In this document: piece after piece, positions 36,067 to 47,163 of the stretch
Layout: every line of letters begins with the position of its first letter
Numbering within the stretch: position 1 is the stretch's first letter
Origin: Acaudatibacter sp035532115
GTDB taxonomy: Bacteria; Pseudomonadota; Alphaproteobacteria; Caulobacterales; Caulobacteraceae
Direction: 5' to 3'
Assembly (NCBI GenBank): GCA_035532115.1
Contig: DATKRO010000058.1
Span: forward strand, 51,595-115,594
Length of the DNA stretch: 64,000 nt
Made by a program: the position numbers and the translations under genes
Notes under the pieces: model-generated
The model's input: the letters and a program-made list of their open reading frames with translations, nothing else
What the model was told of the DNA's origin: nothing
Databases searched by the model: none

Positions 36067-37425
36067 CTAGCCTTTGAGCTGCTTCACCGGCGCCAGGCGG
36101 TAGCGGCCGTCGAGGAGATCGGGACCGGGCAGATAGGCGCGCATGACGAGGGCGAAGGGGCCGCGCGCCGGCGCCGGCAGCCAGTTGGCGGTGTGGGCGC
36201 CGCCGGGGTCTTCGCGGCCGATCCAGATGTCGTAGCCGCCGTCGGCGCGCCGTACGAGCCCGGTGCGGTCGCCGACGGCGTAGCGGCCGATGGGGTTCTT
36301 CGTCAGGAAGAGGCGGCCCTGCGGCGTCACCTCGTAGAGCGTCAGCGACCAGAAGCCGCGCACCGGCGGCGGCGCAGCGAGGCTGAGGCGATAGAGGCCG
36401 CCGCCGGCGAACTGGGCGCGCCCGTCGGCGGCTACGGCGCGCATGTAGAGCGCCTCGCGCGGCGGCAGCGCCCCCAGCCCGGCCTGGGCCACGCGAGCGC
36501 GATAGAGATAGTCCTCGCCGAAATCGCCGAGATCGGGCCTGGGATAGATCCAGCCGCCAACCGCATCCCCAGGCGCCGGCGGCGCGGCGACGAGGGCGCG
36601 GGCCTCGGCGACGCCCGCCTCGATCCCGGCCACCTCCGAATCGGCGAAGCGCGCCCGCTCGAACCCGCCGCGCATGCCCAGCTGCAGCGGCGCGATGCGC
36701 CGGAAGAAACCCAGCTCGGCGCGCGGCGGCGGCGTCTCCTCGACGAGCTGCTGGACCGCGTAGAAATAGTCGTTCCAGGGCGCCGCGGGGCCGGGGAACG
36801 GCTGCGGCGCATGGCCGGCGTGGGCGCGGATGTAGAGGCTGTCCTGCAAGGTGTGGGCGGCGGCCAGATCGGCCTCGCCTTCCACCAGGGTGCGGGCGAG
36901 CGCCCAGACCCACCGACCGGGCGCCTGGATCGGCCGGCGCAGCAACGGCAGATCGGGCAGGCGGGGCCGCGGAATGGTCACGCCGGCCATGCCGATGCGG
37001 CCGGGCGGGCCGACGACGGTGAACTCGCCGCCATCGCCGCCGGTGCGGCGCTGGCCGACGATGGCGAAGTTGTTGGTGAAGAAATCCAGCAGCGCCAGCG
37101 AGAAGTAGCGAGCGCCGGTCTCGGGGACGACGAGGGTCACCGGGCCGCTGGAAAGGTCGAGCCAGGCGCTGGAATAGAGCGTGTCGCAGTTGGGCGTGGC
37201 GACGGTGCGGCTGAGGGGGCCGGCGAGGGCGCGCTGATGCGAGAAGGCGTTGACGCTGGCCCCCGCCGCCATCATCCGGCCGCGGGCGGCCGCCATCTCG
37301 ACGAGGGGCAGACCATAGATCCAGGCCTCGCGGGCCGCGGTGCGCAGATCATCGACCGCGACCGGCGCGCGCGCCGCCGTCGCGGCCAGAGCGGCCGAGC
37401 CCGCGAGAAACCGTCGACGATCCAT
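36067..37425 (-). CDS. exported DUF1254/DUF1214 protein
   Basis: A 452-residue protein with a Tat-like signal (MDRRRFLAGSAALAATAARA) from ATG 37425. The DUF1254 domain follows (AWIYGLPLVEMAAARGRM, RTVATPNCDTLYSSAWLDLS, GRYFSLALLDFFTNN-like RYFSLALLDFFTNNFAIVG). The C-terminal DUF1214 region shows PVRGFWSLTLYEVTPQGRLF, RYAVGDRTGLVRRADGGYDI and RAYLPGPDLLDGRYRLAPV. These proteins are widespread in soil bacteria; their substrate is unknown. It lies between glyA and the methyltransferase gene, all on one strand. Confidence 0.9.
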   Translation of the reverse strand: MDRRRFLAGSAALAATAARAPVAVDDLRTAAREAWIYGLPLVEMAAARGRMMAAGASVNAFSHQRALAGPLSRTVATPNCDTLYSSAWLDLSSGPVTLVVPETGARYFSLALLDFFTNNFAIVGQRRTGGDGGEFTVVGPPGRIGMAGVTIPRPRLPDLPLLRRPIQAPGRWVWALARTLVEGEADLAAAHTLQDSLYIRAHAGHAPQPFPGPAAPWNDYFYAVQQLVEETPPPRAELGFFRRIAPLQLGMRGGFERARFADSEVAGIEAGVAEARALVAAPPAPGDAVGGWIYPRPDLGDFGEDYLYRARVAQAGLGALPPREALYMRAVAADGRAQFAGGGLYRLSLAAPPPVRGFWSLTLYEVTPQGRLFLTKNPIGRYAVGDRTGLVRRADGGYDIWIGREDPGGAHTANWLPAPARGPFALVMRAYLPGPDLLDGRYRLAPVKQLKG

Positions 37426-37537
37426 CACCTTGTCCAGACGCCGGCCGACGCCCGCCACTCTCCAATGCCGGCGCGTCGCCCGCAAGCGCCATCGGCGCAG
37501 GTGGCGGCGCGGGTGGGGACGCGGACGGGCGCGGCGG

Positions 37538-38308
37538 TCAGGGCTCGCCGGCGGCGGCGTTGCGCGCTGCGAGCTTCGCCAGCACCCGGCCGCGCCCCTC
37601 CGACAGCGCCGTGATCACGCCGCGCAAGGTCCGCACTTCCTGCTCGTTGAAACCGGCGCGGCCGAGAGCGACGCGCAGGTTGCGTACCATGGAGGCGCGC
37701 TTCTCCGGCGGATGGAAGAAGCCGGCGGCGTCGAGTTCGGCCTCCAGATGCTCATGCAGGCCGAGCATCGCCGCCTGCTCCGCCGGCGCCGGCAGCTCCG
37801 GAAAGCTGGCCGGCGGCCCCGGCTCGATCCCGACCCACCACTCGTAGGCGCAGAGCGCCACGGCCTGGGCGAGGTTGAGCGAGCGGAACTTCACGTCCAC
37901 CGGAACCGTGACGATGGCCTGGCAGAGCGCGACGTCGGCGCTCTCGAGGCCGGCCCGCTCGCCGCCGAACAGCAGCCCGGCGCTCCAGCCGGCCGCCGCG
38001 CCGTCGCGCAGCCTGGCCGCGGCCTGGCGCGGCGTCAGCACCGGCAGGGCGGTCTCGCGCGGCCGCGCCGTCGTCGCCAGGACGAGGCGCAGGTCGGCGA
38101 TGGCGTCCTCGACGCGGGCGAACACCCGCGCGCCCTCCAGCGGCCAGTGCGCTCCCGAGGAACTGGTCCAGGCGCGCGGCTGCGGCCAGCCGTCGCGGGG
38201 ATTGACCAACCGCAGGTCGCCGAGCCCGAAGTTGGCCATGACGCGGGCCGCCGCGCCGATGTTCTCGGCCAGTTGCGGCGCGTTCAGGATCACGGCGGGG
38301 GCTTTCAT
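37538..38308 (-). CDS. SpoU-family tRNA/rRNA 2'-O-methyltransferase (TrmJ-like)
   Basis: A 256-residue SPOUT methyltransferase. Motif 1 VILNAPQLAENIGAAARVMA, motif 2 LLFGGERAGLESADVALC and motif 3 FRSLNLAQAVALCAYEWW match TrmJ, which methylates position 32 of tRNAs. The C-terminal extension (FFHPPEKRASMVRNLRVAL, then LRGVITALSEGRGRV) is also TrmJ-type. Start MKAPAV (38308) is preferred; a six-codon longer ATG start exists. The gene is divergent from the beta-lactamase-like gene. Confidence 0.9.
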   Translation of the reverse strand: MKAPAVILNAPQLAENIGAAARVMANFGLGDLRLVNPRDGWPQPRAWTSSSGAHWPLEGARVFARVEDAIADLRLVLATTARPRETALPVLTPRQAAARLRDGAAAGWSAGLLFGGERAGLESADVALCQAIVTVPVDVKFRSLNLAQAVALCAYEWWVGIEPGPPASFPELPAPAEQAAMLGLHEHLEAELDAAGFFHPPEKRASMVRNLRVALGRAGFNEQEVRTLRGVITALSEGRGRVLAKLAARNAAAGEP

Positions 38309-38372
38309 CGTCACGCCGGTTCGCATAGGCCCATGGCCATCGTCGGGGCAACCCGCGTCCGAAGCATCAGTC

Positions 38373-39413
38373 ATGACCCCCAGCCGACGCGCCGCCCTCG
38401 TCACCGCCGGCGCCGCCGCCCTCGCCGCGTGCAGCCGCCCCAGGCCCGTCGCCCCGACCCGGTCGCGCGGGCTCGACACCAGACTGCTCGACAGCGCGTT
38501 TCCGGCTCTGGCGCAGCGGGCGCACCCGGGTCTCTTCTCCGTCGGCGTGACCGATCTGCAGTCGGGCGTGATCTGGTACTGGAACACCGATCGCGCCTTT
38601 CCTCTGCAGAACGCCTTCGAGCTGCCCCTGGCCGCGGCGGCCCTGGCGGAGGCCGACGCCGGGCGGCTGGCGCTCTCCGAGCGGCTGACCTTCTCGGCCC
38701 AGGATCTCTCGCCGCCGTTCAGCGCCATCAACCAGAAGTGGCCGACGCCGCCGGACGGCTATTCGGCGTCGATCCCGATCTTCACCCTCTTCACCCTGGC
38801 GGTGCGCTGGGGCGACAACACCGCCGCGGACCTGCTGATGAAGCGGATCGGCGGCCCCGGCATGGTCACGGCCTGGCTGCAGCAATGGCCGATCAAGGAC
38901 ATCCGCATCGACCGCTACGAGCGCGAGGTGCTGGTGGATCTCGCCGGCCTCGCGCCGTTCCGTCCCGCCTGGAAGGACCGACCCGCCTTTGTCGCGGCGC
39001 GCGAGGCGATCGCCCCCGCCAGGCGCCAGGGCGCCATGTACGCCTACCTCGCCGACCGGCGCGACACCGCCACCCTGCCCGCGGCGCTGGCGCTGCTCGC
39101 CAAGCTCGGCGCCGGCCAGCTGCTCTCGGCCGGCAGCACCGCCGTGCTGCTCGCATGGATGCAGTCCTCGTTCGGCGGCGAGCTGCGGCTGAAGGCGGGG
39201 CTGCCGGCGCAGGTGCGCTTCGCCCACAAGGCCGGCGCCGCGCCGACCGATCTCGGCTTCACGCCGGTGGAGAACGACCTCGGCATCGCCACCTGGCCCG
39301 ACGGCCGGCGCTTCGCCATCGCCGCCTTCCTCGTGGGCTCGACCGGCGCGCGGGCGCAGCGCGATGCGCTGTTTTCGGACGCCGCGCGCCTGATAGCCCG
39401 CGCCGTGGGCTGA
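38373..39413 (+). CDS. class A beta-lactamase-fold lipoprotein with lost catalytic residues
   Basis: A 346-residue protein with a Tat/lipoprotein-type signal (SRRAALVTAGAAALAAC, lipobox LAAC, Cys20). The fold is that of class A beta-lactamases: YWNTDRAFPLQNAFELPLAA, then LFTLAVRWGDNTAADLLMKR and RFAHKAGAAPTDLGF. The catalytic motifs are, however, degenerate: SxxK is NAFE (Ser to Asn80, Lys to Glu83), SDN is GDN (147-149), and KTG is KAG (286-288). It is therefore unlikely to hydrolyse beta-lactams and may be a binding or signalling pseudoenzyme in the periplasm. It should not be read as a resistance gene. Confidence 0.85.
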   Translation: MTPSRRAALVTAGAAALAACSRPRPVAPTRSRGLDTRLLDSAFPALAQRAHPGLFSVGVTDLQSGVIWYWNTDRAFPLQNAFELPLAAAALAEADAGRLALSERLTFSAQDLSPPFSAINQKWPTPPDGYSASIPIFTLFTLAVRWGDNTAADLLMKRIGGPGMVTAWLQQWPIKDIRIDRYEREVLVDLAGLAPFRPAWKDRPAFVAAREAIAPARRQGAMYAYLADRRDTATLPAALALLAKLGAGQLLSAGSTAVLLAWMQSSFGGELRLKAGLPAQVRFAHKAGAAPTDLGFTPVENDLGIATWPDGRRFAIAAFLVGSTGARAQRDALFSDAARLIARAVG

Positions 39414-39531
39414 GCCAGGCGCCGATTGCGCCGCTTTTCCCTGCCGCCGGAAGCCTCTATAGCGCTGCCACCGCGCGAGGATCGGCCCGTCCCGCCTCGC
39501 GCCCGTTCCAATCCGGAGTCCCAGGTCGGCG

Positions 39532-40746
39532 ATGCCCAAGATCAAGGTGGCGAGACCGGTCGTCGACATCGACGGCGACGAGATGACGCGGATCATCTGG
39601 AAGCTGATCAAGGACAAGCTGATCCTGCCCTTCCTGGAGATCGAACTCGACTATTTCGACCTCGGCGTCGAGCACCGCGACGCCACCGCCGACCAGGTCA
39701 CCGTCGATGCGGCCAACGCCATCAGGAAGTGGGGCGTCGGGGTCAAGTGCGCGACCATCACCCCGGACGAGGCGCGGGTGACCGAGTTTCATCTCAAGCA
39801 GATGTGGAAGTCGCCCAACGGCACCATCCGCAACATCCTCGGCGGCGTCGTCTTCCGCGAGCCGATCATCTGCAAGAACGTGCCCAGGCTGGTGCCCGGC
39901 TGGACCCAGCCGATCATCATCGGCCGCCATGCCTATGGCGACCAGTACCGCGCCACCGATTTCCTCGCGCCCGGCAAGGGCAAGCTCACCATCCGGTGGC
40001 AGGGCGAGGACGGCCAGGTGATCGAGCATGAGGTGTTCGACTATCCGGGCTCGGGGGTGGCGATGGCGATGTACAACGTCGACGCCTCGATCGAGGAGTT
40101 CGCCAGGGCCTCGCTGCGCTATGGGCTGGAGCGCAAGTATCCGGTCTATCTCTCCACCAAGAACACCATCCTCAAGGCCTACGACGGGCGCTTCAAGGAC
40201 ATCTTCCAGCGCGTCTTCGAGGCGGAGTTCGCCGAGGCCTACAAGGCCGCGGCGATCACCTACGAGCACCGGCTGATCGACGACATGGTGGCCTCGGCGC
40301 TGAAGTGGTCCGGCGGCTTCGTCTGGGCCTGCAAGAACTACGACGGCGACGTCCAGTCCGACGAGATCGCGCAGGGATTCGGCTCGCTAGGGCTGATGAC
40401 CTCGGTCCTGATGACCCCCGACGGCGAGGTGGTGGAGGCCGAGGCGGCGCACGGCACGGTGACGCGCCACTTTCGTCAGCACCAGCGCGGCGAAGCCACC
40501 TCGACCAACTCCATCGCCTCGATCTTCGCCTGGACCCGCGGCCTCAAGCATCGCGCCAAGCTCGACGACAACGCCGCCCTCGACCGCTTCGCCGGCACGC
40601 TCGAGAAGGTCTGCGTCGACACCGTCGAGGCCGGCTGCATGACCAAGGACCTCGCCCTCCTCGTCGGCGACCACCAGGGCTGGCTCACCACGGAAGGCTT
40701 CCTCGACAAGGTGGCGGAGAACCTCGCGCGCGCGCTCGAAGGCTAG
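39532..40746 (+). CDS. icd: NADP-dependent isocitrate dehydrogenase
   Basis: A 404-residue enzyme of the eukaryote-like (type II) homodimeric NADP-IDH family: MPKIKVARPVVDIDGDEMTR, then QMWKSPNGTIRNILGGVVFR with the substrate-binding serine loop, AYGDQYRATDFLAPG and AAHGTVTRHFRQHQRGEATS for cofactor binding. It makes 2-oxoglutarate and NADPH in the TCA cycle. Length and motifs are complete. Its stop codon overlaps the stop of the convergent kinase-like gene by 4 bases at CTAG. Confidence 0.97.
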   Translation: MPKIKVARPVVDIDGDEMTRIIWKLIKDKLILPFLEIELDYFDLGVEHRDATADQVTVDAANAIRKWGVGVKCATITPDEARVTEFHLKQMWKSPNGTIRNILGGVVFREPIICKNVPRLVPGWTQPIIIGRHAYGDQYRATDFLAPGKGKLTIRWQGEDGQVIEHEVFDYPGSGVAMAMYNVDASIEEFARASLRYGLERKYPVYLSTKNTILKAYDGRFKDIFQRVFEAEFAEAYKAAAITYEHRLIDDMVASALKWSGGFVWACKNYDGDVQSDEIAQGFGSLGLMTSVLMTPDGEVVEAEAAHGTVTRHFRQHQRGEATSTNSIASIFAWTRGLKHRAKLDDNAALDRFAGTLEKVCVDTVEAGCMTKDLALLVGDHQGWLTTEGFLDKVAENLARALEG

Positions 40747-41648
40747 CGGCGGCCGCGATACGGGCGTGTCTTGCCGAGCTGGGCGAGACCCCAGTCCATG
40801 CCATGGGCAGTGACGGCGCCTTCCGCCAACCGACTTTCCAGCACGCGCCACAGGCCGGCGAAGATGCCGCCGAGCCAGAGGCCGTCGAAGGCGCCGAGTT
40901 CGGCCCCGGACAGAGGCGTCTTTTCCAGATATCCCTCCACTACGGCATCGTGATAGCCGCGCCGGGCGAAGGCGACGTCGGCGGCGCGCACGTCGACGTG
41001 CGCCAGCTCGAAATCAAGCAGGCCGGTCAGCCGCCCCGCGTGCAGGCGCAAATTCCACGGCGCAAAATCGCCCTGCACCACCATCCGCGGTTCGCCCGCG
41101 AAGACGCGCGGCAGGTCCCGCGCCTCCAGCGCCGCGAGCGCCGTCTCGAAGCGGCGCGCCACCTCGGAGTCGGTCGCCGCGAGCGCCCGCAGCAGCTCGG
41201 TCCGACGCTCGACGCCACCGGCGAACGGCAAGGCTCCCTGGACGTTTTCCGTCCATCCCGGGCGCTGCGGCGGCGCAGGCATCGACGCCAGGGCGGCATG
41301 GAAGTCAGCTAGGCGCCGGCCAAGCTCGCGATAGCGGGCGTCGCTCACGGCGCCCGCGCCCAAGGCGCGTCCAGCGAGGAACGGCATCAGCATGAAGACG
41401 GCGCCGTCGATAGTCTTCGGCGGCGCGAGCGGCGCAGCCACCGGCAGGCCGAGCGCCGCAAGCCGGCGCATCAGTTCGATCTCCCAGAGGCTCTCGGCCT
41501 CGCCGCGCCAGACGCCGAAGCGACGCAGCACGTAGCGCCGCCCGCCGGTGCACACGAGCCAATGGGTGTTGTAGCGCCGACGGATAAATCGGATCGCGTC
41601 CGGCTCGACGCCGAATCCGCGTGCTAGGTCCGCGAGCAAGGTGGCCAC
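40743..41648 (-). CDS. APH-family phosphotransferase
   Basis: A 301-residue aminoglycoside-phosphotransferase-like kinase. GTG 41648 with GAGGGAGA just upstream is taken as start, rather than an ATG 25 codons up. The N-lobe has RRYNTHWLVCTGGRRYVLRR and VFMLMPFLAGRALG. The catalytic and metal-binding motifs are MVVQGDFAPWNLRLH (HxD replaced by Gln-Gly-Asp, with N following) and TGLLDFELAHVDVRAADV (DFE in place of DxD). Members phosphorylate homoserine, fructosamines, choline or antibiotics; the substrate is unknown. A 38-base palindromic repeat lies just upstream of its start. Confidence 0.85.
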   Translation of the reverse strand: MATLLADLARGFGVEPDAIRFIRRRYNTHWLVCTGGRRYVLRRFGVWRGEAESLWEIELMRRLAALGLPVAAPLAPPKTIDGAVFMLMPFLAGRALGAGAVSDARYRELGRRLADFHAALASMPAPPQRPGWTENVQGALPFAGGVERRTELLRALAATDSEVARRFETALAALEARDLPRVFAGEPRMVVQGDFAPWNLRLHAGRLTGLLDFELAHVDVRAADVAFARRGYHDAVVEGYLEKTPLSGAELGAFDGLWLGGIFAGLWRVLESRLAEGAVTAHGMDWGLAQLGKTRPYRGRR

Positions 41649-41675
41649 GGCTGTCTCCCTCGCGTGGTTCGAGAC

Positions 41676-41713
41676 GCGCTCTGGCGAGCGCTCCTCACCA
41701 GGACGAGAATAGT
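41676..41713. repeat. direct repeat copy A flanking the GIY-YIG gene
   Basis: GCGCTCTGGCGAGCGC begins this copy, a palindrome of two 6-base arms (GCGCTC/GAGCGC), followed by TCCTCACC and CGAGAATAGT. It is about 85 percent identical over 38-39 bases to copy B at 42085-42123, in the same orientation. The two lie on either side of the GIY-YIG gene. Confidence 0.75.
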
Positions 41714-41719
41714 GAAACT

Positions 41720-42058
41720 TCAACCCTCTGCGTCATGCTGAGGGGCCTGCGGAGCAGGCGTCTCGAAGCACGCAGGGCGGAAGCCGCGCCTCGAAAGGGC
41801 CGGCAGGGCGTCGTAGTCGCCGCGGATCAGGGCTTCCTTCTTGGCGCGCGACCATCGCTTGATCTGCCGTTCGCCATCGATCGCGTCGAGAATGCTCTGG
41901 TATTCCTGCGCCCAGATCATGACCAGCGGTCGGCGGACCGAAGTGTAGGCGCAATCGATTCCGGCCTGATGTTCGCCGAACCTTTGGTCGATGTTGGTCG
42001 TGCAGCCAGTGTAATAGCTGCCGTCGGCGCACTTCAGGATGTAGACCCAGGCGGCCAC
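41720..42058 (-). CDS. GIY-YIG domain nuclease (UPF0213-like)
   Basis: A 112-residue GIY-YIG protein starting at GTG 42058: MAAWVYILKCADGSYYTGCT carries the VYIL and YYTG (GIY-YIG equivalent) strands, followed by QRFGEHQAGIDCAYTSVRRP (Arg and His) and the catalytic Glu region AIDGERQIKRWSRAKK. These YhbQ/UPF0213-type proteins are predicted single-domain endonucleases with unclear cellular role. The last 20 residues (ACFETPAPQAPQHDAEG) are encoded by a GC-rich inverted repeat (CCTGCG/CGCAGG, 41746-41776), a type of sequence often found dispersed in these genomes. The gene is bracketed by an imperfect direct repeat. Confidence 0.88.
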   Translation of the reverse strand: MAAWVYILKCADGSYYTGCTTNIDQRFGEHQAGIDCAYTSVRRPLVMIWAQEYQSILDAIDGERQIKRWSRAKKEALIRGDYDALPALSRRGFRPACFETPAPQAPQHDAEG

Positions 42059-42084
42059 GGCGGTATCCCTGTATCGCCCGAAAG

Positions 42085-42123
42085 GCGCTCTGGCGAGCGC
42101 GCCCTCACCGGCGCGAGGATAGT
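42085..42123. repeat. direct repeat copy B flanking the GIY-YIG gene
   Basis: Begins GCGCTCTGGCGAGCGC, identical to copy A for 16 bases, then GCCCTCACC and CGAGGATAGT with a few substitutions and one extra base. It lies between the GIY-YIG start and the alaS stop. The two copies are 409 bases apart. Confidence 0.75.
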
Positions 42124-42139
42124 ACGGCGAAACCCGCCG

Positions 42140-44794
<2,655 letters not shown>

Positions 44795-45145
44795 GGGATC
44801 GAAGGCTCGGCTTGGGCGCGCCCTCTAGCACCTGGAACGGCGCGGGGGAAAGGACAACGGCCGAGGGCGCTTCGCCTCAGCCGCGTCGAGGCGCTCCCTG
44901 CGTAGGAGATCGGCGCGCAAGATGCGAACGGCGGCCCCGCCTGCGGGGGACGCTCGGCCGGCGCGGACGGGCGGGGGCGGCGGTTTGGCGGGACCGACCC
45001 CTTGGGCGCCTTGCCGAGGCGGTTGGCGGGACCGCCGTTCGCACCGGACGCGCGCGGCGCAGCCGCGATATCTCCCGCCTCGGCCACGGCGGCCGGCTGG
45101 AGCAGGAGACCTCGCGGGCGCGGGGGAAGCCGCGCGCGACCAGGG
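44795..45145. other. 351-base spacer between recA and alaS, no gene seen
   Basis: The stretch is extremely GC-rich with many short inverted repeats. A 119-residue open frame on the minus strand (from 45087, running into alaS) is rich in Ala/Pro/Arg with no RBS or motif and is not considered coding. The region probably holds the end of the recA transcript and the alaS promoter. Confidence 0.55.
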
Positions 45146-46225
45146 CTAGAGCGCGCCCTCCTCCTCGGCAGGGCCGGAGGGACCGACGAGCAGCTCCTCC
45201 TCGATCTTGTCGCCGGCGCCGCGCACCTGACGCTCGATCTCGGCGGCGATGTCGGGATTGGCCTTGAGGAATTCGCGCACGTTGTCGCGTCCCTGGCCCA
45301 TGCGCTCGCTGGCGAAGGAGAACCACGACCCGGACTTCTCTATGACGCCCGCCTTGACGCCGAGGTCGATGATCTCGCCGAGCTTGGAGATGCCCTCGCC
45401 GTACATGATGTCGAACTCGACCTCGCGGAACGGCGGGGCGACCTTGTTCTTCACCACCTTGACGCGGACGTTGTTGCCGACGATCTCGTCGCGCAGCTTC
45501 ACCGATCCGGTGCGGCGGATGTCGAGGCGCACCGAGGCATAGAACTTCAGCGCGTTGCCTCCGGTTGTGGTCTCCGGGCTGCCGTACATCACCCCGATCT
45601 TCATGCGGATCTGATTGATGAAGATGACGAGGGTCTTGGCCTTGGAGATCGAGGCGGTGAGCTTGCGCAGCGCCTGGCTCATGAGCCGCGCCTGCAGGCC
45701 GGGGAGCTGGTCGCCCATCTCGCCCTCGATCTCGGCCCGGGGCGTCAGCGCCGCCACCGAATCGATGACGATGATCTCGACCGCGCCCGAGCGCACCAGA
45801 GTGTCGGTGATCTCCAGGGCCTGCTCGCCGGTGTCGGGCTGGGACACCAGGAGATCGTCGAGATTGACGCCCAGCTTGTGGGCGTAGACCGGATCGAGCG
45901 CGTGCTCGGCGTCGATGAAGGCGGCCGTGCCGCCGGCCTTCTGCACCTCGGCCACCACGTGCAGGGCCAGCGTGGTCTTGCCAGAACTCTCCGGCCCGTA
46001 GATCTCCACGACCCGCCCCTTGGGCAGGCCGCCGATGCCGAGCGCGATGTCGAGGCCGAGCGAGCCGGTGGGTACGGCCTCGATCTCCACCACCTTGCCG
46101 CGGTCGCCCAGCTTCATCACCGAGCCCTTGCCGAAGGCCCGGTCGATCTGCGCCAGCGCCGCCTCCAGCGCCCGCTGCTTGTCCGAATCGCTCTGCGCCA
46201 CCAGCCTCAACGCCGTATTGCTCAT
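45146..46225 (-). CDS. recA: recombinase RecA
   Basis: A 359-residue RecA with all signatures: Walker A EIYGPESSGKTTLALHV, RLMSQALRKLTASISKAK, VIFINQIRMKIGVMYGSPET for the L1 region, and TTGGNALKFYASVRLDIRR. It forms the ATP-dependent filament for homologous recombination and triggers LexA cleavage. The C-terminus is acidic (GPSGPAEEEGAL). The start ATG 46225 is conventional. A perfect SOS box lies about 107 bases upstream, indicating LexA control. Confidence 0.98.
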   Translation of the reverse strand: MSNTALRLVAQSDSDKQRALEAALAQIDRAFGKGSVMKLGDRGKVVEIEAVPTGSLGLDIALGIGGLPKGRVVEIYGPESSGKTTLALHVVAEVQKAGGTAAFIDAEHALDPVYAHKLGVNLDDLLVSQPDTGEQALEITDTLVRSGAVEIIVIDSVAALTPRAEIEGEMGDQLPGLQARLMSQALRKLTASISKAKTLVIFINQIRMKIGVMYGSPETTTGGNALKFYASVRLDIRRTGSVKLRDEIVGNNVRVKVVKNKVAPPFREVEFDIMYGEGISKLGEIIDLGVKAGVIEKSGSWFSFASERMGQGRDNVREFLKANPDIAAEIERQVRGAGDKIEEELLVGPSGPAEEEGAL

Positions 46226-46331
46226 TGCCCAAGTCCCCTCTTATCGCATTTTCGCGCCAACCCCACCGCGCTGAGGCGCCGGTGAGCGCCCGATCGATGA
46301 GCCAGCCTCATTTGTACGCGGTTTGTTCCGG

Positions 46332-46346
46332 GTTCGCAAGATGTTC
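46332..46346. promoter_or_regulatory. SOS (LexA) box upstream of recA
   Basis: GTTC-GCAAGAT-GTTC, the alphaproteobacterial LexA operator with the required 7-base spacing. It lies 107 bases upstream of the recA start and 72 bases before the divergent small gene. A third GTTC a few bases earlier (46326-46329) has the wrong spacing. Confidence 0.8.
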
Positions 46347-46417
46347 TTTCGTGGAACCCGGAGCAGCGCGGCGACTTCCCGTCATGGCGGGGCGGCCATT
46401 TCGCCAGGAGGTCCGCG

Positions 46418-46666
46418 ATGCCGAAGGACGATCGCCAGAAGAACCCCATGCCGTTGCAGGGCGAAGGCGCCTATGACGCGGCGCGGCGTTTCCGCGAGGC
46501 CGAGGAGCGCTTCGTCAAATCCGGCGAGGTGGAGCGCAAGGCGAAGGAGGCCGAGGCGGCCGTGGAGGGCGCGCAAGGCGCCGACCTGGAGGCCGCGCGC
46601 CACGCCGCCGCCCGCGGCAAGACGCTGAAGCAGAAGCCGCGCGAGACCGGCCGCCCGGCCCGCTAG
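46418..46666 (+). CDS. small charged conserved protein
   Basis: An 82-residue hydrophilic protein with AGGAGG 6 bases before the ATG. It begins MPKDDRQKNPMPLQGEGAYD and contains AARRFREAEERFVKSGEVER, a helix rich in Glu/Lys/Arg that may form a coiled coil. It has no transmembrane segment or named domain. It is divergent from recA and shares the spacer that holds the SOS box, so damage control is possible but not shown. It ends by overlapping the stop of the convergent methyltransferase by 4 bases. Confidence 0.75.
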   Translation: MPKDDRQKNPMPLQGEGAYDAARRFREAEERFVKSGEVERKAKEAEAAVEGAQGADLEAARHAAARGKTLKQKPRETGRPAR

Positions 46667-47160
46667 ATCCAGCGCCGCACGCTCCCGGCGTAATCGTCGT
46701 AGGCGGCGCCGAACTGGCGGCGCATCTTGGCTTCCTCGAAGGGAATGTGGACGAAGGCCGCGGTGGCGAAGACGGCGAGGGGGACGGCGAAGAACGGCCA
46801 TGCGCCGATCCAAAGAGCGAGCCCGAGCGTCGAGACGGCAAGGCCAAGATACATCGGGTTGCGGCTGAACCGATAGGGACCGCGCGTCACCAGCCTGCGG
46901 TTGGCCGCGGAGGTGGGCTCGACCTCGGTTCCCTCGCGCTGGAACAGCCGGAAAGCCCAGACCGGGGCGATCCAGGCGAGGAAGAAGACCGCGCCGCCCA
47001 GCAGGGGCTGCGGCAGGCCCGGGACGAGGGGCCAGCCCAGCGCCCAGGCGCCGGCGGCCGCCAGCGCCAGGTAGATCATCGCGCAGATGGGCGGCGGAAG
47101 CCTCAGCACGGCCGCCCCACGATCGTCGACGCCACCCAGCACCTCTCTTTGAAAGGGCAA
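46663..47160 (-). CDS. isoprenylcysteine carboxyl methyltransferase-family membrane protein
   Basis: A 165-residue membrane protein with four or five helices. The start is TTG 47160, chosen because GGGAGG lies 7 bases upstream, inside the end of the ZIP gene. The ICMT/PEMT signature is clear: LVTRGPYRFSRNPMYLGLAV and the downstream EEAKMRRQFGAAYDDYAG. Such proteins methylate small molecules or lipids with SAM in the inner membrane; the substrate is unknown. The gene is 3 bases behind the ZIP transporter and is probably co-translated with it. Confidence 0.88.
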   Translation of the reverse strand: MPFQREVLGGVDDRGAAVLRLPPPICAMIYLALAAAGAWALGWPLVPGLPQPLLGGAVFFLAWIAPVWAFRLFQREGTEVEPTSAANRRLVTRGPYRFSRNPMYLGLAVSTLGLALWIGAWPFFAVPLAVFATAAFVHIPFEEAKMRRQFGAAYDDYAGSVRRWI

Positions 47161-47163
47161 GCG

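Noticed and set aside
38373..39413. Beta-lactamase resistance gene
   Set aside because: The catalytic Ser, Lys and SDN serine are all replaced, so hydrolysis is unlikely.
46326..46335. GTTC-CGG-GTTC as an additional LexA site
   Set aside because: The spacing is 3 bases rather than 7; only the following GTTC pair has the correct geometry.
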